Made by a program: the position numbers and the translations under genes. A stretch of 64,000 bases of DNA from Sutcliffiella cohnii (GTDB lineage: Bacteria > Bacillota > Bacilli > Bacillales > Bacillaceae_I): contig NZ_CP018866.1 in the NCBI RefSeq assembly GCF_002250055.1, positions 984,501 to 1,048,500 of the forward strand, written 5' to 3'. The notes beneath the pieces were generated by a model that worked only from the letters and a program-made list of their open reading frames with translations, was not told where the DNA came from and searched no databases. Positions 57,460-64,000 of this stretch are shown in pieces (within the stretch, counting starts at the first letter, position 1; the number at the start of each line of letters is the position of its first letter).

Positions 57460-57832
57460 GAAACTATAAACGTCGCAATTTTGTGGATAACTACTAACTT
57501 TACTTACTTTACGTCTACTCCGGCGGCTAAACCGGTTAAAACTTACCTTATCCGAAGTGCGATAAGTCAACATCAGTTCACGCATACGCGTTCACCGTGT
57601 TTCCTTTATCTCCTGCGGAAAAGCTCCAGTTTGATCGGACCTGAGAGAGTCACCTCCGCTTTCGAGTCATCTAGCTCCGGCGCTTAGGCCCTATCAAACT
57701 TCCCGTTCCGTCCGTACGGTAAGTCAACATCAGCTCTCTATCGTTCGCTGTGTTTCCTTAATCTCCTACCGGAATAGTCCAGTTTGTACGGGCCCGATCG
57801 AAGCGCCTCCGCTTTTGTACTTAAAAATTAAA
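57460..57832 (+). repeat. Dispersed non-coding repeat, copy B
   Basis: Similar to 397-736, same orientation. It starts GAAACTATAAACGT...TGTGGATAACTACTAACTTTACTTAC and ends GCGCCTCCGCTTTTGTACTTAAAA. Copy B contains a tandem duplication of the unit beginning AAGTCAACATCAG...GTGTTTCC, absent in copy A. Its right end overlaps the stop codon of uppP. No gene inside it. GC-richer than its surroundings. Confidence 0.82.
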
Positions 57833-58636
57833 TACAATTAAAAGTGTACCAACAATGAAGCAATAGTAGGCAAAGTACTTTAAATTTCCTTTCGCCATTA
57901 TTCCCATAAACCATTTCATCGCGAAGTATGTCATGAATAAAGCAGCAAAAAAGGCACTTATATATGGAATTGCTAACGTGTTTAAGTCTGGAGTATTCAC
58001 TAAGTCAGATATACCTAGCACCATGCCTCCTAAGCTTACAGGTATATAAAGCATAAAAGCGAATCGTAAAGCTGTGTCTTGTTTCATCCCAACGGCAATC
58101 GACGTAATAATAGTGGACCCTGAACGGCTAATACCTGGTATAAGGGCGGCCGCTTGAGCAAATCCAACTAATAGCGCATCTTTATAAGTAAGGTCTCCTT
58201 CCCGTTTCCTTCCACGTAAGTTTCGAATTAACCACAAGGCAAAACCGGTAATTATTAGTGTAATCCCGACGGTGTACATGGAGGTGAAAAATTGTGCAAT
58301 AACATCTCCAAACAATACACCTAACACTCCTGCAGGAATAGTACCAATTACAATAAAAACAACAAACATAAAGTCAGATTTATATTCTGTATTTTTTGTC
58401 CGTATATAGAAGAGTGAGTGAACGAAAAGTCTTGCTATATCTTTACGGTATATAAAACAAATGGCGAATAGCGATGCAGTATTTGTTAATATTTCGAAAG
58501 TTAAACCTCTTTGCTCTAGACCTAAGAGCTGTTGTCCGATAATGACGTGTCCACTTGATGATATAGGAATTGGTTCTGTGAAGCCTTGGATTAAGCCAAG
58601 GATTAAGTATTTTATCGTTATAATTAATTGTTCCAT
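57821..58636 (-). CDS. uppP: Undecaprenyl-diphosphatase UppP (BacA family)
   Basis: 271-residue membrane enzyme that recycles the lipid carrier undecaprenyl pyrophosphate for peptidoglycan and wall polymers. Motifs: [18 protein letters not shown] (the more usual form being EFLPVSSTGH, so this copy is of a distinct subgroup) and [13 protein letters not shown] with the catalytic Arg. About seven or eight membrane helices. It faces brnQ and is the second gene after the antiporter. Bacilli commonly have several UppP paralogues. Confidence 0.9.
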   Translation of the reverse strand: MEQLIITIKYLILGLIQGFTEPIPISSSGHVIIGQQLLGLEQRGLTFEILTNTASLFAICFIYRKDIARLFVHSLFYIRTKNTEYKSDFMFVVFIVIGTIPAGVLGVLFGDVIAQFFTSMYTVGITLIITGFALWLIRNLRGRKREGDLTYKDALLVGFAQAAALIPGISRSGSTIITSIAVGMKQDTALRFAFMLYIPVSLGGMVLGISDLVNTPDLNTLAIPYISAFFAALFMTYFAMKWFMGIMAKGNLKYFAYYCFIVGTLLIVFNF

Positions 58637-58667
58637 TTATATATTTTCCCCCAAGAAAGAGTCCGCA

Positions 58668-60164
58668 TTACTGTTGCATCTCGCCCTTATGATTTTGTAT
58701 TGAGCTATTTAGCATTTCATTTAGTTGTTTTTTGCTCTTTTTTGAAACAAGAATATAAAGAATATCACCTGCAATTATCTTCGTATCACCTTGAGGTGTT
58801 ATTAAGTTTCCAGAGCGAATAATGGCATTTATTAATACATCTTTAGGAAACATAATGTCTTTTAAAGACATTCCAGTAATAGACGTTTCTTCATTAACTT
58901 CAAATTCAATTATTTCTGCATTTGCTTTACCGATAGACACTAGCTCAAGGGAGTACGGTGGTTCTACTCTTTTTGCACCAGTTAATCCAAGCTTTTCTGC
59001 AAAAACAGAAATGGTAGAGCCTTGAATCAATGCAGAAGTTATAACGACGAAAAAGACAACGTTAAAAAACAATGGACTATTTTCTAAGCCTGCAATCATA
59101 GGGAATGTCGCTAATACGATTGGTACAGCTCCTCTTAACCCTGCCCAGGAGAGGAATATCTTTTCGTTTAAGGAATACCCCATTTTTATAGTGGAAAGAA
59201 ACACAGCAATTGGTCTTGCAATTAAAATTAAAATAAACGATAGACCAAATCCTTTGATCATTACTTCCCATGTGAACAGTTGAGAGGGGAATGCAAGCAA
59301 ACCGAGGATGGTAAACATTAATATTTGAGCCATCCATGCAAAACCTTCGTTAAATTTAAAAATAGATTGTTTATACGTTAATTCGGAATTTCCGATAATT
59401 AATGCTGCAATGTAAACGGCAAGTAATCCACTTGCCCCTAAAATAGCTGTTATACAATACGTTAAAAGGGCGAATGCTAAAGCAAAAACGGGATATAAAC
59501 CACTCGAATCTAAGTTAATCTTATTTATTGAAATGGTTGCTAATTTACCAAAAAGATAGCCAAGAAGACCCCCAATACCCATTTGCCAGAAAAAAGAACC
59601 GATCAAAAGTAAATAAGATGGATTGTCTACTAATAATAATTCAATTAAAGAAATGGTAAGAAACATTGCCATTGGATCATTCGAGCCTGATTCTGCTTCG
59701 AGCGTAGCACCAATTTTTTCTCGGATATTATGTCCTTTTAAAACGGCGAAAACGGCTGCTGCATCAGTCGATCCAACAATAGCACCAAATAAAAATCCTT
59801 CCATCCATGATACGTTCAAAATTAATTTGGCTGCGACAGCAACAACTGCTGTTGTAATAATTACTCCTAACGTAGCAAGAGAAAGGGAAGGGACAGCTAC
59901 GGATCTAACTGTCGCTAATTTGGTGGACAATCCACCTTCAAATAAAATAATAATTAGTGCCAAAATACCGATAAGTTGAGCCGTTTTTACATTATCAAAT
60001 GGAATAAATCCGAGCCCATCGCTACCAGCAATTAAACCAACTAAAATAAATAAAATAAGCGCTGGTACTCCTAAACGGGATGAGAATTTTGTTGTAAGCA
60101 CCCCGATAATTAATAATAACGCTGCAAGTAATATAAAATAATCTATCGTAATTTCTGCAAACAT
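58668..60164 (-). CDS. K+/H+ antiporter (CvrA/NhaP2-like, with TrkA-C domain)
   Basis: 498-residue CPA1-type antiporter. Twelve or more membrane helices: ALIIILFEGGLSTKL, FLFGAIVGSTDAAAVFAVLKG (STDAAA motif), ESGSNDPMAMFLTISLIE (ND pair), SWAGLRGAVPIVLATFP. Residues about 400-480 form a TrkA-C regulatory domain (EINAEIIEFEVN..TSITGMSLKDIMFP, TQGDTKIIAGDILYILVSK pattern). NhaP2/CvrA members exchange K+ (and Na+) for H+. 31 bp before uppP on the same strand. Confidence 0.9.
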   Translation of the reverse strand: MFAEITIDYFILLAALLLIIGVLTTKFSSRLGVPALILFILVGLIAGSDGLGFIPFDNVKTAQLIGILALIIILFEGGLSTKLATVRSVAVPSLSLATLGVIITTAVVAVAAKLILNVSWMEGFLFGAIVGSTDAAAVFAVLKGHNIREKIGATLEAESGSNDPMAMFLTISLIELLLVDNPSYLLLIGSFFWQMGIGGLLGYLFGKLATISINKINLDSSGLYPVFALAFALLTYCITAILGASGLLAVYIAALIIGNSELTYKQSIFKFNEGFAWMAQILMFTILGLLAFPSQLFTWEVMIKGFGLSFILILIARPIAVFLSTIKMGYSLNEKIFLSWAGLRGAVPIVLATFPMIAGLENSPLFFNVVFFVVITSALIQGSTISVFAEKLGLTGAKRVEPPYSLELVSIGKANAEIIEFEVNEETSITGMSLKDIMFPKDVLINAIIRSGNLITPQGDTKIIAGDILYILVSKKSKKQLNEMLNSSIQNHKGEMQQ

Positions 60165-60323
60165 AAAGTTTGTTTCCTCCTCAAAAAGACTGTAGCTAAA
60201 AATACTTTAAAGTAAAAAGTTTGTACCATATTAAAAGCATAACCAAATAGAACATTAATATTTGAAAAAGAACAGTGTCCAATCATAAAAAAATGTCTAA
60301 TAAAGTTCATGTATAAAGAAGGG

Positions 60324-60653
60324 TTAGATAGAAAGATAGTTTGATTGATACATAGCAGGAAGTATATATTTTGTTGCTTCACAAAAAACTCCATCATTTT
60401 GTTGTTTAGTTGGAGGTTTGATGTAAGCTGGTACAATATAAAATATACCTTTATGAAGCGAGGTTGTGTGATGTGGAAGAGATATAGTATTGTGTAATTG
60501 TTGAGTAGAGGTACGAATAACTGCTTGCGAACTTTCTTTATCAATAGTTGTTATCGTTAACTCATTTGTTTCAAACTTGTTTATGTCTAAGTGCATTAAA
60601 CTAAAGCTACAAAACAAAAGCATAGCAATTGATAATTTAACTATTCTCATCAT
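60324..60653 (-). CDS. Small exported protein
   Basis: 109-residue protein with an N-terminal signal-type helix (IVKLSIAMLLFCSFSLMHL) followed by a polar 85-residue region with no recognised motif. It diverges from a similar small exported protein at 60836. Both have a Thr/Ser/His-rich mature part and a PxYx ending (IVPAYIKP here, FLTPVYYEGSYLSLP there), so may be distant relatives. Function unknown. Confidence 0.55.
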   Translation of the reverse strand: MMRIVKLSIAMLLFCSFSLMHLDINKFETNELTITTIDKESSQAVIRTSTQQLHNTISLPHHTTSLHKGIFYIVPAYIKPPTKQQNDGVFCEATKYILPAMYQSNYLSI

Positions 60654-60835
60654 GATAGATACCTCCCTTCAAAGTCATTAGGAACAATAATGCACATTTT
60701 TTTAGTATACTAAAAGAATGTAGTTATTAAAAAGATTATACTTCAATTTTTTAAAAAAATTTTTAGTTGCTTATTTTTAATGAACGAAATATGATGAGGT
60801 TATAGTTAAAAAATAACCGTAAAGGTAGAAGAAAA

Positions 60836-61174
60836 TTGAAAACAATAAAATTATCGTTATTACTTATTTGTTTTAGTTTATTGTTTGGAAATATAAGTAT
60901 GGCGACAACGATAGAAAAAATTAATTATGACTCGACAATACTTACAGATGACTCTAATTTTGAATTAGCGCAAACTAGTATTATACCTAAAAATAGTGGG
61001 TTAACATCGCCGCATAATGAAAAAGCAACTATTAAACAACCTTCCAAACAGGTAAAAAAGCAAGCTACTGTACATGTAATTACTCCATTCAAAACATATG
61101 AAGTTATTTTAAAACCATTTTTAACACCGGTATATTATGAAGGGAGCTATCTCTCTCTTCCTGTTGTGGCTTAA
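60836..61174 (+). CDS. Small exported protein
   Basis: 112-residue protein beginning at TTG 60836 (AAAGG upstream). Signal peptide about 1-23 (MKTIKLSLLLICFSLLFGNISMA, Ala-X-Ala-like cleavage near MATT). Mature part is basic and ends VHVITPFKTYEVILKPFLTPVYYEGSYLSLPVVA. Not recognised. Followed at 29 bp by a 54-residue membrane micro-protein, probably one operon closed by the terminator at 61376. Confidence 0.6.
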   Translation: MKTIKLSLLLICFSLLFGNISMATTIEKINYDSTILTDDSNFELAQTSIIPKNSGLTSPHNEKATIKQPSKQVKKQATVHVITPFKTYEVILKPFLTPVYYEGSYLSLPVVA

Positions 61175-61202
61175 AAAATTACCACAATAAGGAGTGTTAA
61201 GA

Positions 61203-61367
61203 ATGGAAACAATGAAATGCTACACCTTTTTGTTTTTTGCAACGGTTTTCTTCTTCGGATTGATCGTATTTGTAGGAGAAATTACGGGCAACAGCTTATT
61301 GTCAGTGCTGCCATCTTTTTCTTGGGATATGGTCAATACGTGGGATGAAATTTGGAAACTTAAATAA
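61203..61367 (+). CDS. Membrane micro-protein
   Basis: 54 residues: METMKCYTFLFFATVFFFGL, IVFVGEITGNSLLSVLPSFS, WDMVNTWDEIWKLK. One membrane helix (6-25), then a short amphipathic tail rich in Trp. AAGGAG at 61189-61194 with an 8-nt spacer gives a good start. Operon partner of 60836-61174. Function unknown. Confidence 0.7.
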   Translation: METMKCYTFLFFATVFFFGLIVFVGEITGNSLLSVLPSFSWDMVNTWDEIWKLK

Positions 61368-61375
61368 TATAAAAA

Positions 61376-61412
61376 ATAACTCAGGAGAAACTACTCCTGA
61401 GTTATTTCTATA
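61376..61412 (+). terminator. Rho-independent terminator
   Basis: Perfect 12-bp stem ATAACTCAGGAG / CTCCTGAGTTAT, 6-nt loop, TTCTATATA tail. Confidence 0.82.
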
Positions 61413-61527
61413 TAATAGCTACTTTTTTAAACGAGCTAAATAAATACTTATAAGCATTAAAATTTGTTTTGCGTTAAATAATTGTTACTATATTATTGTA
61501 ACTTTTAGGTAGAAAGGATAATTATTT

Positions 61528-62529
61528 ATGATTAATATACAAATACCAGTTTCTGTTTTGAACCTAGCTCCCATTAGAAAAGGTCAAGAACCGAAAGATG
61601 CAATTGAGGCAATGGTTGATCTAGCTCAAGCTACAGAAAAAATGGGTTATAAACGTTATTGGATTGCTGAACACCATAACACGCCTACTTTAGTTAGTTC
61701 CGCAACTTCCATTTTAATTAAACATACGCTAGAGCATACAGAAAAAATACGAGTAGGCTCTGGTGGAGTTATGCTTCCAAACCATTCTCCATTAGTAGTA
61801 GCAGAGCAATTTGGAACGATGGCAACCATTTATCCAGATCGTCTAGACTTAGGACTTGGACGTGCACCTGGAACAGATATGTTAACAGCGAGTGCATTAC
61901 GCCGCTCTAAAAACGACTCTGTCTATACATTCCCAGATGATGTAAATGCGCTGTTAACTTATTTTGGACCATTAGAAAAGCAAGGGTATGTTAAAGCTTA
62001 TCCAGGTGTAAATACGAATGTTCCTATCTATATACTAGGCTCTTCAACAGACTCTGCTTATTTAGCAGCAAAGCTAGGATTGCCATATGCGTTTGCTTCC
62101 CATTTCGCACCGCAGCACATGGAAGAAGCAATCTCCATCTATCGAAATAATTTTAAGCCTTCCGAATACTTAGATGCACCATATATGATGGTGTGTTTAA
62201 ATGTCATTGCAACAGACGAGGATGAAGAAGCGTTTAAAGAAATTACAACGATGCAACAGTTTTTCCTTAATGTAGTTAGAGGTACGCAAAGCCCATTAAT
62301 GCCCCCAGTAGACAGTATGGATGATATTTGGAGTCCAGCAGAAAAGCAAATGGCTTTATCGATGTCTAGTGTTACGTTACTAGGTAGTAAAAATTCCATT
62401 CGTAAACAGTTAATAAGTTTCCAGGAAAAATATAACGTAGATGAACTAATGGCAGTTTCTTATATATACGATCCCGATAAACAAAAGCGTTCTTATGAAA
62501 TATTAAAAGAAGTAGTCGAAGGAAAGTGA
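61528..62529 (+). CDS. LLM-class flavin-dependent oxidoreductase
   Basis: 333-residue luciferase-like monooxygenase of the group lacking partner subunits (YhbW-like): [120 protein letters not shown]. These are the FMN- and substrate-site segments of this family. AGAAAGGATAA is upstream of the ATG. The substrate cannot be inferred. Confidence 0.9.
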   Translation: MINIQIPVSVLNLAPIRKGQEPKDAIEAMVDLAQATEKMGYKRYWIAEHHNTPTLVSSATSILIKHTLEHTEKIRVGSGGVMLPNHSPLVVAEQFGTMATIYPDRLDLGLGRAPGTDMLTASALRRSKNDSVYTFPDDVNALLTYFGPLEKQGYVKAYPGVNTNVPIYILGSSTDSAYLAAKLGLPYAFASHFAPQHMEEAISIYRNNFKPSEYLDAPYMMVCLNVIATDEDEEAFKEITTMQQFFLNVVRGTQSPLMPPVDSMDDIWSPAEKQMALSMSSVTLLGSKNSIRKQLISFQEKYNVDELMAVSYIYDPDKQKRSYEILKEVVEGK

Positions 62530-62558
62530 TAGTCAATAAAAGAGGCGTTCGATATGTC

Positions 62559-62753
62559 TTAAAACAGTGGGTGAAACGAATCGTTTTTCCCATTGTTTTT
62601 TTTAGTTGTTATGATTTGGACTTCTTGTATTGTCACTAACTTTATTTCATTATAATTTTTAGATTTTTCTTCTAAAATTTCTATATTCCCATTACCGTAA
62701 CTATGCAGAATGATGTATGTTTTATTTTGATAGATGACTTTTTTTCCTTTCAT
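62559..62753 (-). CDS. Small hypothetical protein overlapping a terminator
   Basis: 64 residues, MKGKKVIYQNKTYIILHSYG...NIEILEEKSKNYNEIKLVTIQEVQII. GGAGGGTTTC precedes ATG 62753 (an upstream frame start at 62792 lacks a site). Beta-rich pattern; not recognised. Its last codons lie in the hairpin that ends the plus-strand LLM gene. Confidence 0.5.
   Translation of the reverse strand: MKGKKVIYQNKTYIILHSYGNGNIEILEEKSKNYNEIKLVTIQEVQIITTKKNNGKNDSFHPLF
62561..62602 (+). terminator. Rho-independent terminator
   Basis: AACAGTGGG / CCCATTGTT stem with an inner AAACGA/TCGTTT and TTTTTTTTAG tail after the LLM oxidoreductase. Confidence 0.8.
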
Positions 62754-62869
62754 GAAACCCTCCAAAATTATTAAAATACTTTTCTGTTCCATTATTTTAC
62801 CTTATAATGAAAACGCATAAAGTGGCTATTTGCAACATTACTTATCGTTGTGAAAGGACAATTAATAAT

Positions 62870-63402
62870 ATGAGAGAATGGTTAAAGCAAGTTAGAAAGG
62901 AAAGAAATTTAACGCAAGGAGAAGTAGCATCTAAAGCGTTCATCAATCGAGCTTTTTATTCCCAGATTGAGAACGGTCTTCGGAATCCGAGTTTTGTAGT
63001 TGCCCGAAATATTGCGAATGTGTTAGGCGTACACTCATCAGCTTTTTTGCTAATGAATATAGTGAGCCTCTTCAATTAGCGTTAAGAAATTCTCCAATGA
63101 TTGTTGCACATTGTGATTTAGATTTACGATACACTTGGCTTTTTAATCCTCATCCTGATTTCAATCCTGAAAGCAGTATTGGCAAGAGGGACGATGAACT
63201 TGCGTTGAACAATGGTACGATAAATTTAATGAAATTAAAACGTGATGTTATTAAAGAGGGGAAACCTATAAAAAGGAAAATTTGTTTTCCTCTTTCAAGT
63301 GGAGAGCATTGTTATTTTGTGTTTGGAGAACCACTATATAATGACAAAAAAGAGATAGTTGGTGTTGTAACGGCCTCTATGGACGTAAGTGAATTAGAAT
63401 AA
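62870..63402 (+). pseudogene. HTH-PAS regulator, frameshifted in a T6 tract
   Basis: Segment 1 (ATG 62870, AAAGGA upstream): MREWLKQVRKERNLTQGEVASKAFINRAFYSQIENGLRNPSFVVARNIANVLGV, an XRE-type helix-turn-helix, ending prematurely with a stop at 63077-63079. Segment 2, in the +1 frame and continuous upstream of the ATG at 63097: NEYSEPLQLALRNSPMIVAHCDLDLRYTWLFNPHPDF...GKRDDELALN...GEPLYNDKKEIVGVVTASMDVSE, a PAS/PAC-type domain to 63402. Adding one T to the T6 tract at 63043-63048 joins both into one ~178-residue protein. Either a disrupted gene, a sequencing error or a length-variable switch. Confidence 0.75.
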
Positions 63403-63445
63403 GTAAAGGGGTGGAGGTAATACGCCACTCCTTTACTATTTTAAT
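63403..63445 (+). terminator. Rho-independent terminator
   Basis: GTAAAGGGGTGG / CCACTCCTTTAC (one G-T), 10-nt loop, TATTTTAATTTAAT tail after the HTH-PAS gene. Confidence 0.82.
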
Positions 63446-63491
63446 TTAATCTTCTTTACCTCCGCTGTAGCTCACCAAATAATTTTATAGG

Positions 63492-63520
63492 TTGACTAAA
63501 TACCTATATGGGTATATGAT
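63492..63520 (+). promoter_or_regulatory. Sigma-A promoter of tauE-like gene
   Basis: TTGACT (63492-63497), 17 bp, TATGAT (63515-63520). Operator 1 (63500-63515) lies within the spacer. Confidence 0.72.
63500..63515 (+). promoter_or_regulatory. CsoR/CstR-like operator 1
   Basis: ATACCTATATGGGTAT: inverted repeat ATACC-N6-GGTAT between -35 and -10, resembling operators of CsoR-family repressors (CstR type). Confidence 0.6.
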
Positions 63521-63566
63521 GGTGATATTGATAAAGTAGTTTCAACTATTTTTTTTAGCTATTAAT

Positions 63567-63582
63567 ATACCCTGTTAGGTAT
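63567..63582 (+). promoter_or_regulatory. CsoR/CstR-like operator 2
   Basis: ATACCCTGTTAGGTAT: second ATACC-N6-GGTAT, 67 bp downstream of operator 1, in the 5' leader, 31 bp before the ATG. Confidence 0.6.
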
Positions 63583-63612
63583 AAGTGGTAGTGTTGTTAG
63601 GAGGAGAATAAG

Positions 63613-64000
63613 ATGGATTTCGCATTTATTATAACTATTTTCTTAATTGGCTTTATCGGTTCTTATATTTCAGGGATGTTAGGAATTGGTGGATCTATAA
63701 TTAAATATCCGATGCTTCTATATATTCCGCCAATGTTTGGCTTAGCTGCCTTTACTTCACATGAGGTATCTGGCATTAGTGCAATCCAAGTGTTTTTTGC
63801 AACGTTAGGTGGAATGTGGGCCTATCGTAAAGGTGGATACTTAAACAAACCATTAATTTTTTATATGGGTGGAGCTATTTTAATTGGTAGTTTTATTGGT
63901 GGTTACGGTTCTAAATTAATGTCTGAAGGTGGAATCAATTTAATTTACGGTATTTTAGCATTAGTCGCAGCAGTAATGATGTTTGTACCGAAAAAGGGTA
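63613..64000 (+). CDS. TauE/SafE-family sulfite exporter (3' end outside window)
   Basis: Open to the window end, 129 residues visible. TauE/SafE-type membrane protein: [87 protein letters not shown]. This family exports sulfite/sulfonates or related sulfur anions; in Staphylococcus the homologue lies in the CstR-controlled persulfide-detoxifying operon. AGGAGGAG just upstream supports ATG 63613. The paired operators fit control by persulfide or copper through a CsoR/CstR-type repressor. Confidence 0.85.
   Translation, partial: MDFAFIITIFLIGFIGSYISGMLGIGGSIIKYPMLLYIPPMFGLAAFTSHEVSGISAIQVFFATLGGMWAYRKGGYLNKPLIFYMGGAILIGSFIGGYGSKLMSEGGINLIYGILALVAAVMMFVPKKG

Noticed and set aside
1..64000. CRISPR array, phage structural genes, toxin-antitoxin pair or restriction system.
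   Set aside because: No evenly spaced repeat array, no capsid/tail/portal motifs and no recognisable defence-family genes were seen in either strand.

Overview
The window is a stretch of chromosome from a low-GC, endospore-forming Bacillaceae-type firmicute. The evidence is spore genes (spoVAC, spoVAD, spoVAE, spoVIF, sda, yjcZ-like, CotF-like, CotO-like), strong AGGAGG ribosome binding sites, TTG and GTG starts, and the block yjcA / yjcZ / spoVIF / yjcD / yjcF / yjcG / yjcH, which runs in the same order as in Bacillus subtilis. Genus cannot be fixed from sequence alone.

Region 1 (1-24 kb) is a spore-surface region. After the 5' part of an IS110-type transposase and a dispersed repeat come sugar genes (two polysaccharide pyruvyl transferases, seven glycosyltransferases, a UDP-GlcNAc 2-epimerase, a glucose-1-phosphate cytidylyltransferase, an RmlC-like epimerase, two SDR enzymes, a UDP-sugar dehydrogenase). 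They are interleaved with small coat- or exosporium-like proteins: three tandem paralogues at 3.2-4.1 kb, a CotO-like protein, Lsm-like small proteins, coiled-coil proteins and a Cys-containing protein. A three-domain spore-type cell wall hydrolase lies among them. Several of these units are preceded by AC-N16/17-CATAnnnTA sequences resembling mother-cell sigma-K promoters, on both strands, so the region reads as one late-sporulation regulon that builds and glycosylates the spore surface.

Region 2 (23.7-38.4 kb) is the conserved yjcA-yjcH sporulation block, interrupted twice. Between yjcA and yjcZ lies a SpoVA2-type operon (YhcN/YlaJ lipoprotein, spoVAC, spoVAD, spoVAEb, DUF1657, and a DUF421+DUF1657 protein of the 2Duf type), followed by a membrane-anchored PstS-like protein. 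Between yjcD and yjcF lies a decayed IS4-type element with clear inverted repeats and a 9-bp target duplication.

Region 3 (38.5-44.3 kb) holds a NitT/TauT-type ABC transporter operon, a Sco1-like protein, GNAT, HD-domain and WYL-like proteins and a membrane protein. Region 4 (44.4-48.5 kb) looks like a decayed integrated island: a tRNA-Val gene, a frameshifted tyrosine recombinase end, two DUF4183 exosporium-type genes, a degenerate tRNA copy, a CBO0543-like membrane protein and a CotF-like coat operon.

Region 5 (48.8-64 kb) is mostly housekeeping: a VanW protein, a GntR-regulated Opp/Nik-type ABC importer with an operator inside its promoter, brnQ behind a CodY-like box, a second copy of the dispersed repeat, uppP, a K+/H+ antiporter, small secreted or membrane proteins, a luciferase-like oxidoreductase, a frameshifted HTH-PAS regulator, and the start of a TauE/SafE sulfite exporter gene preceded by paired CsoR/CstR-like operators.
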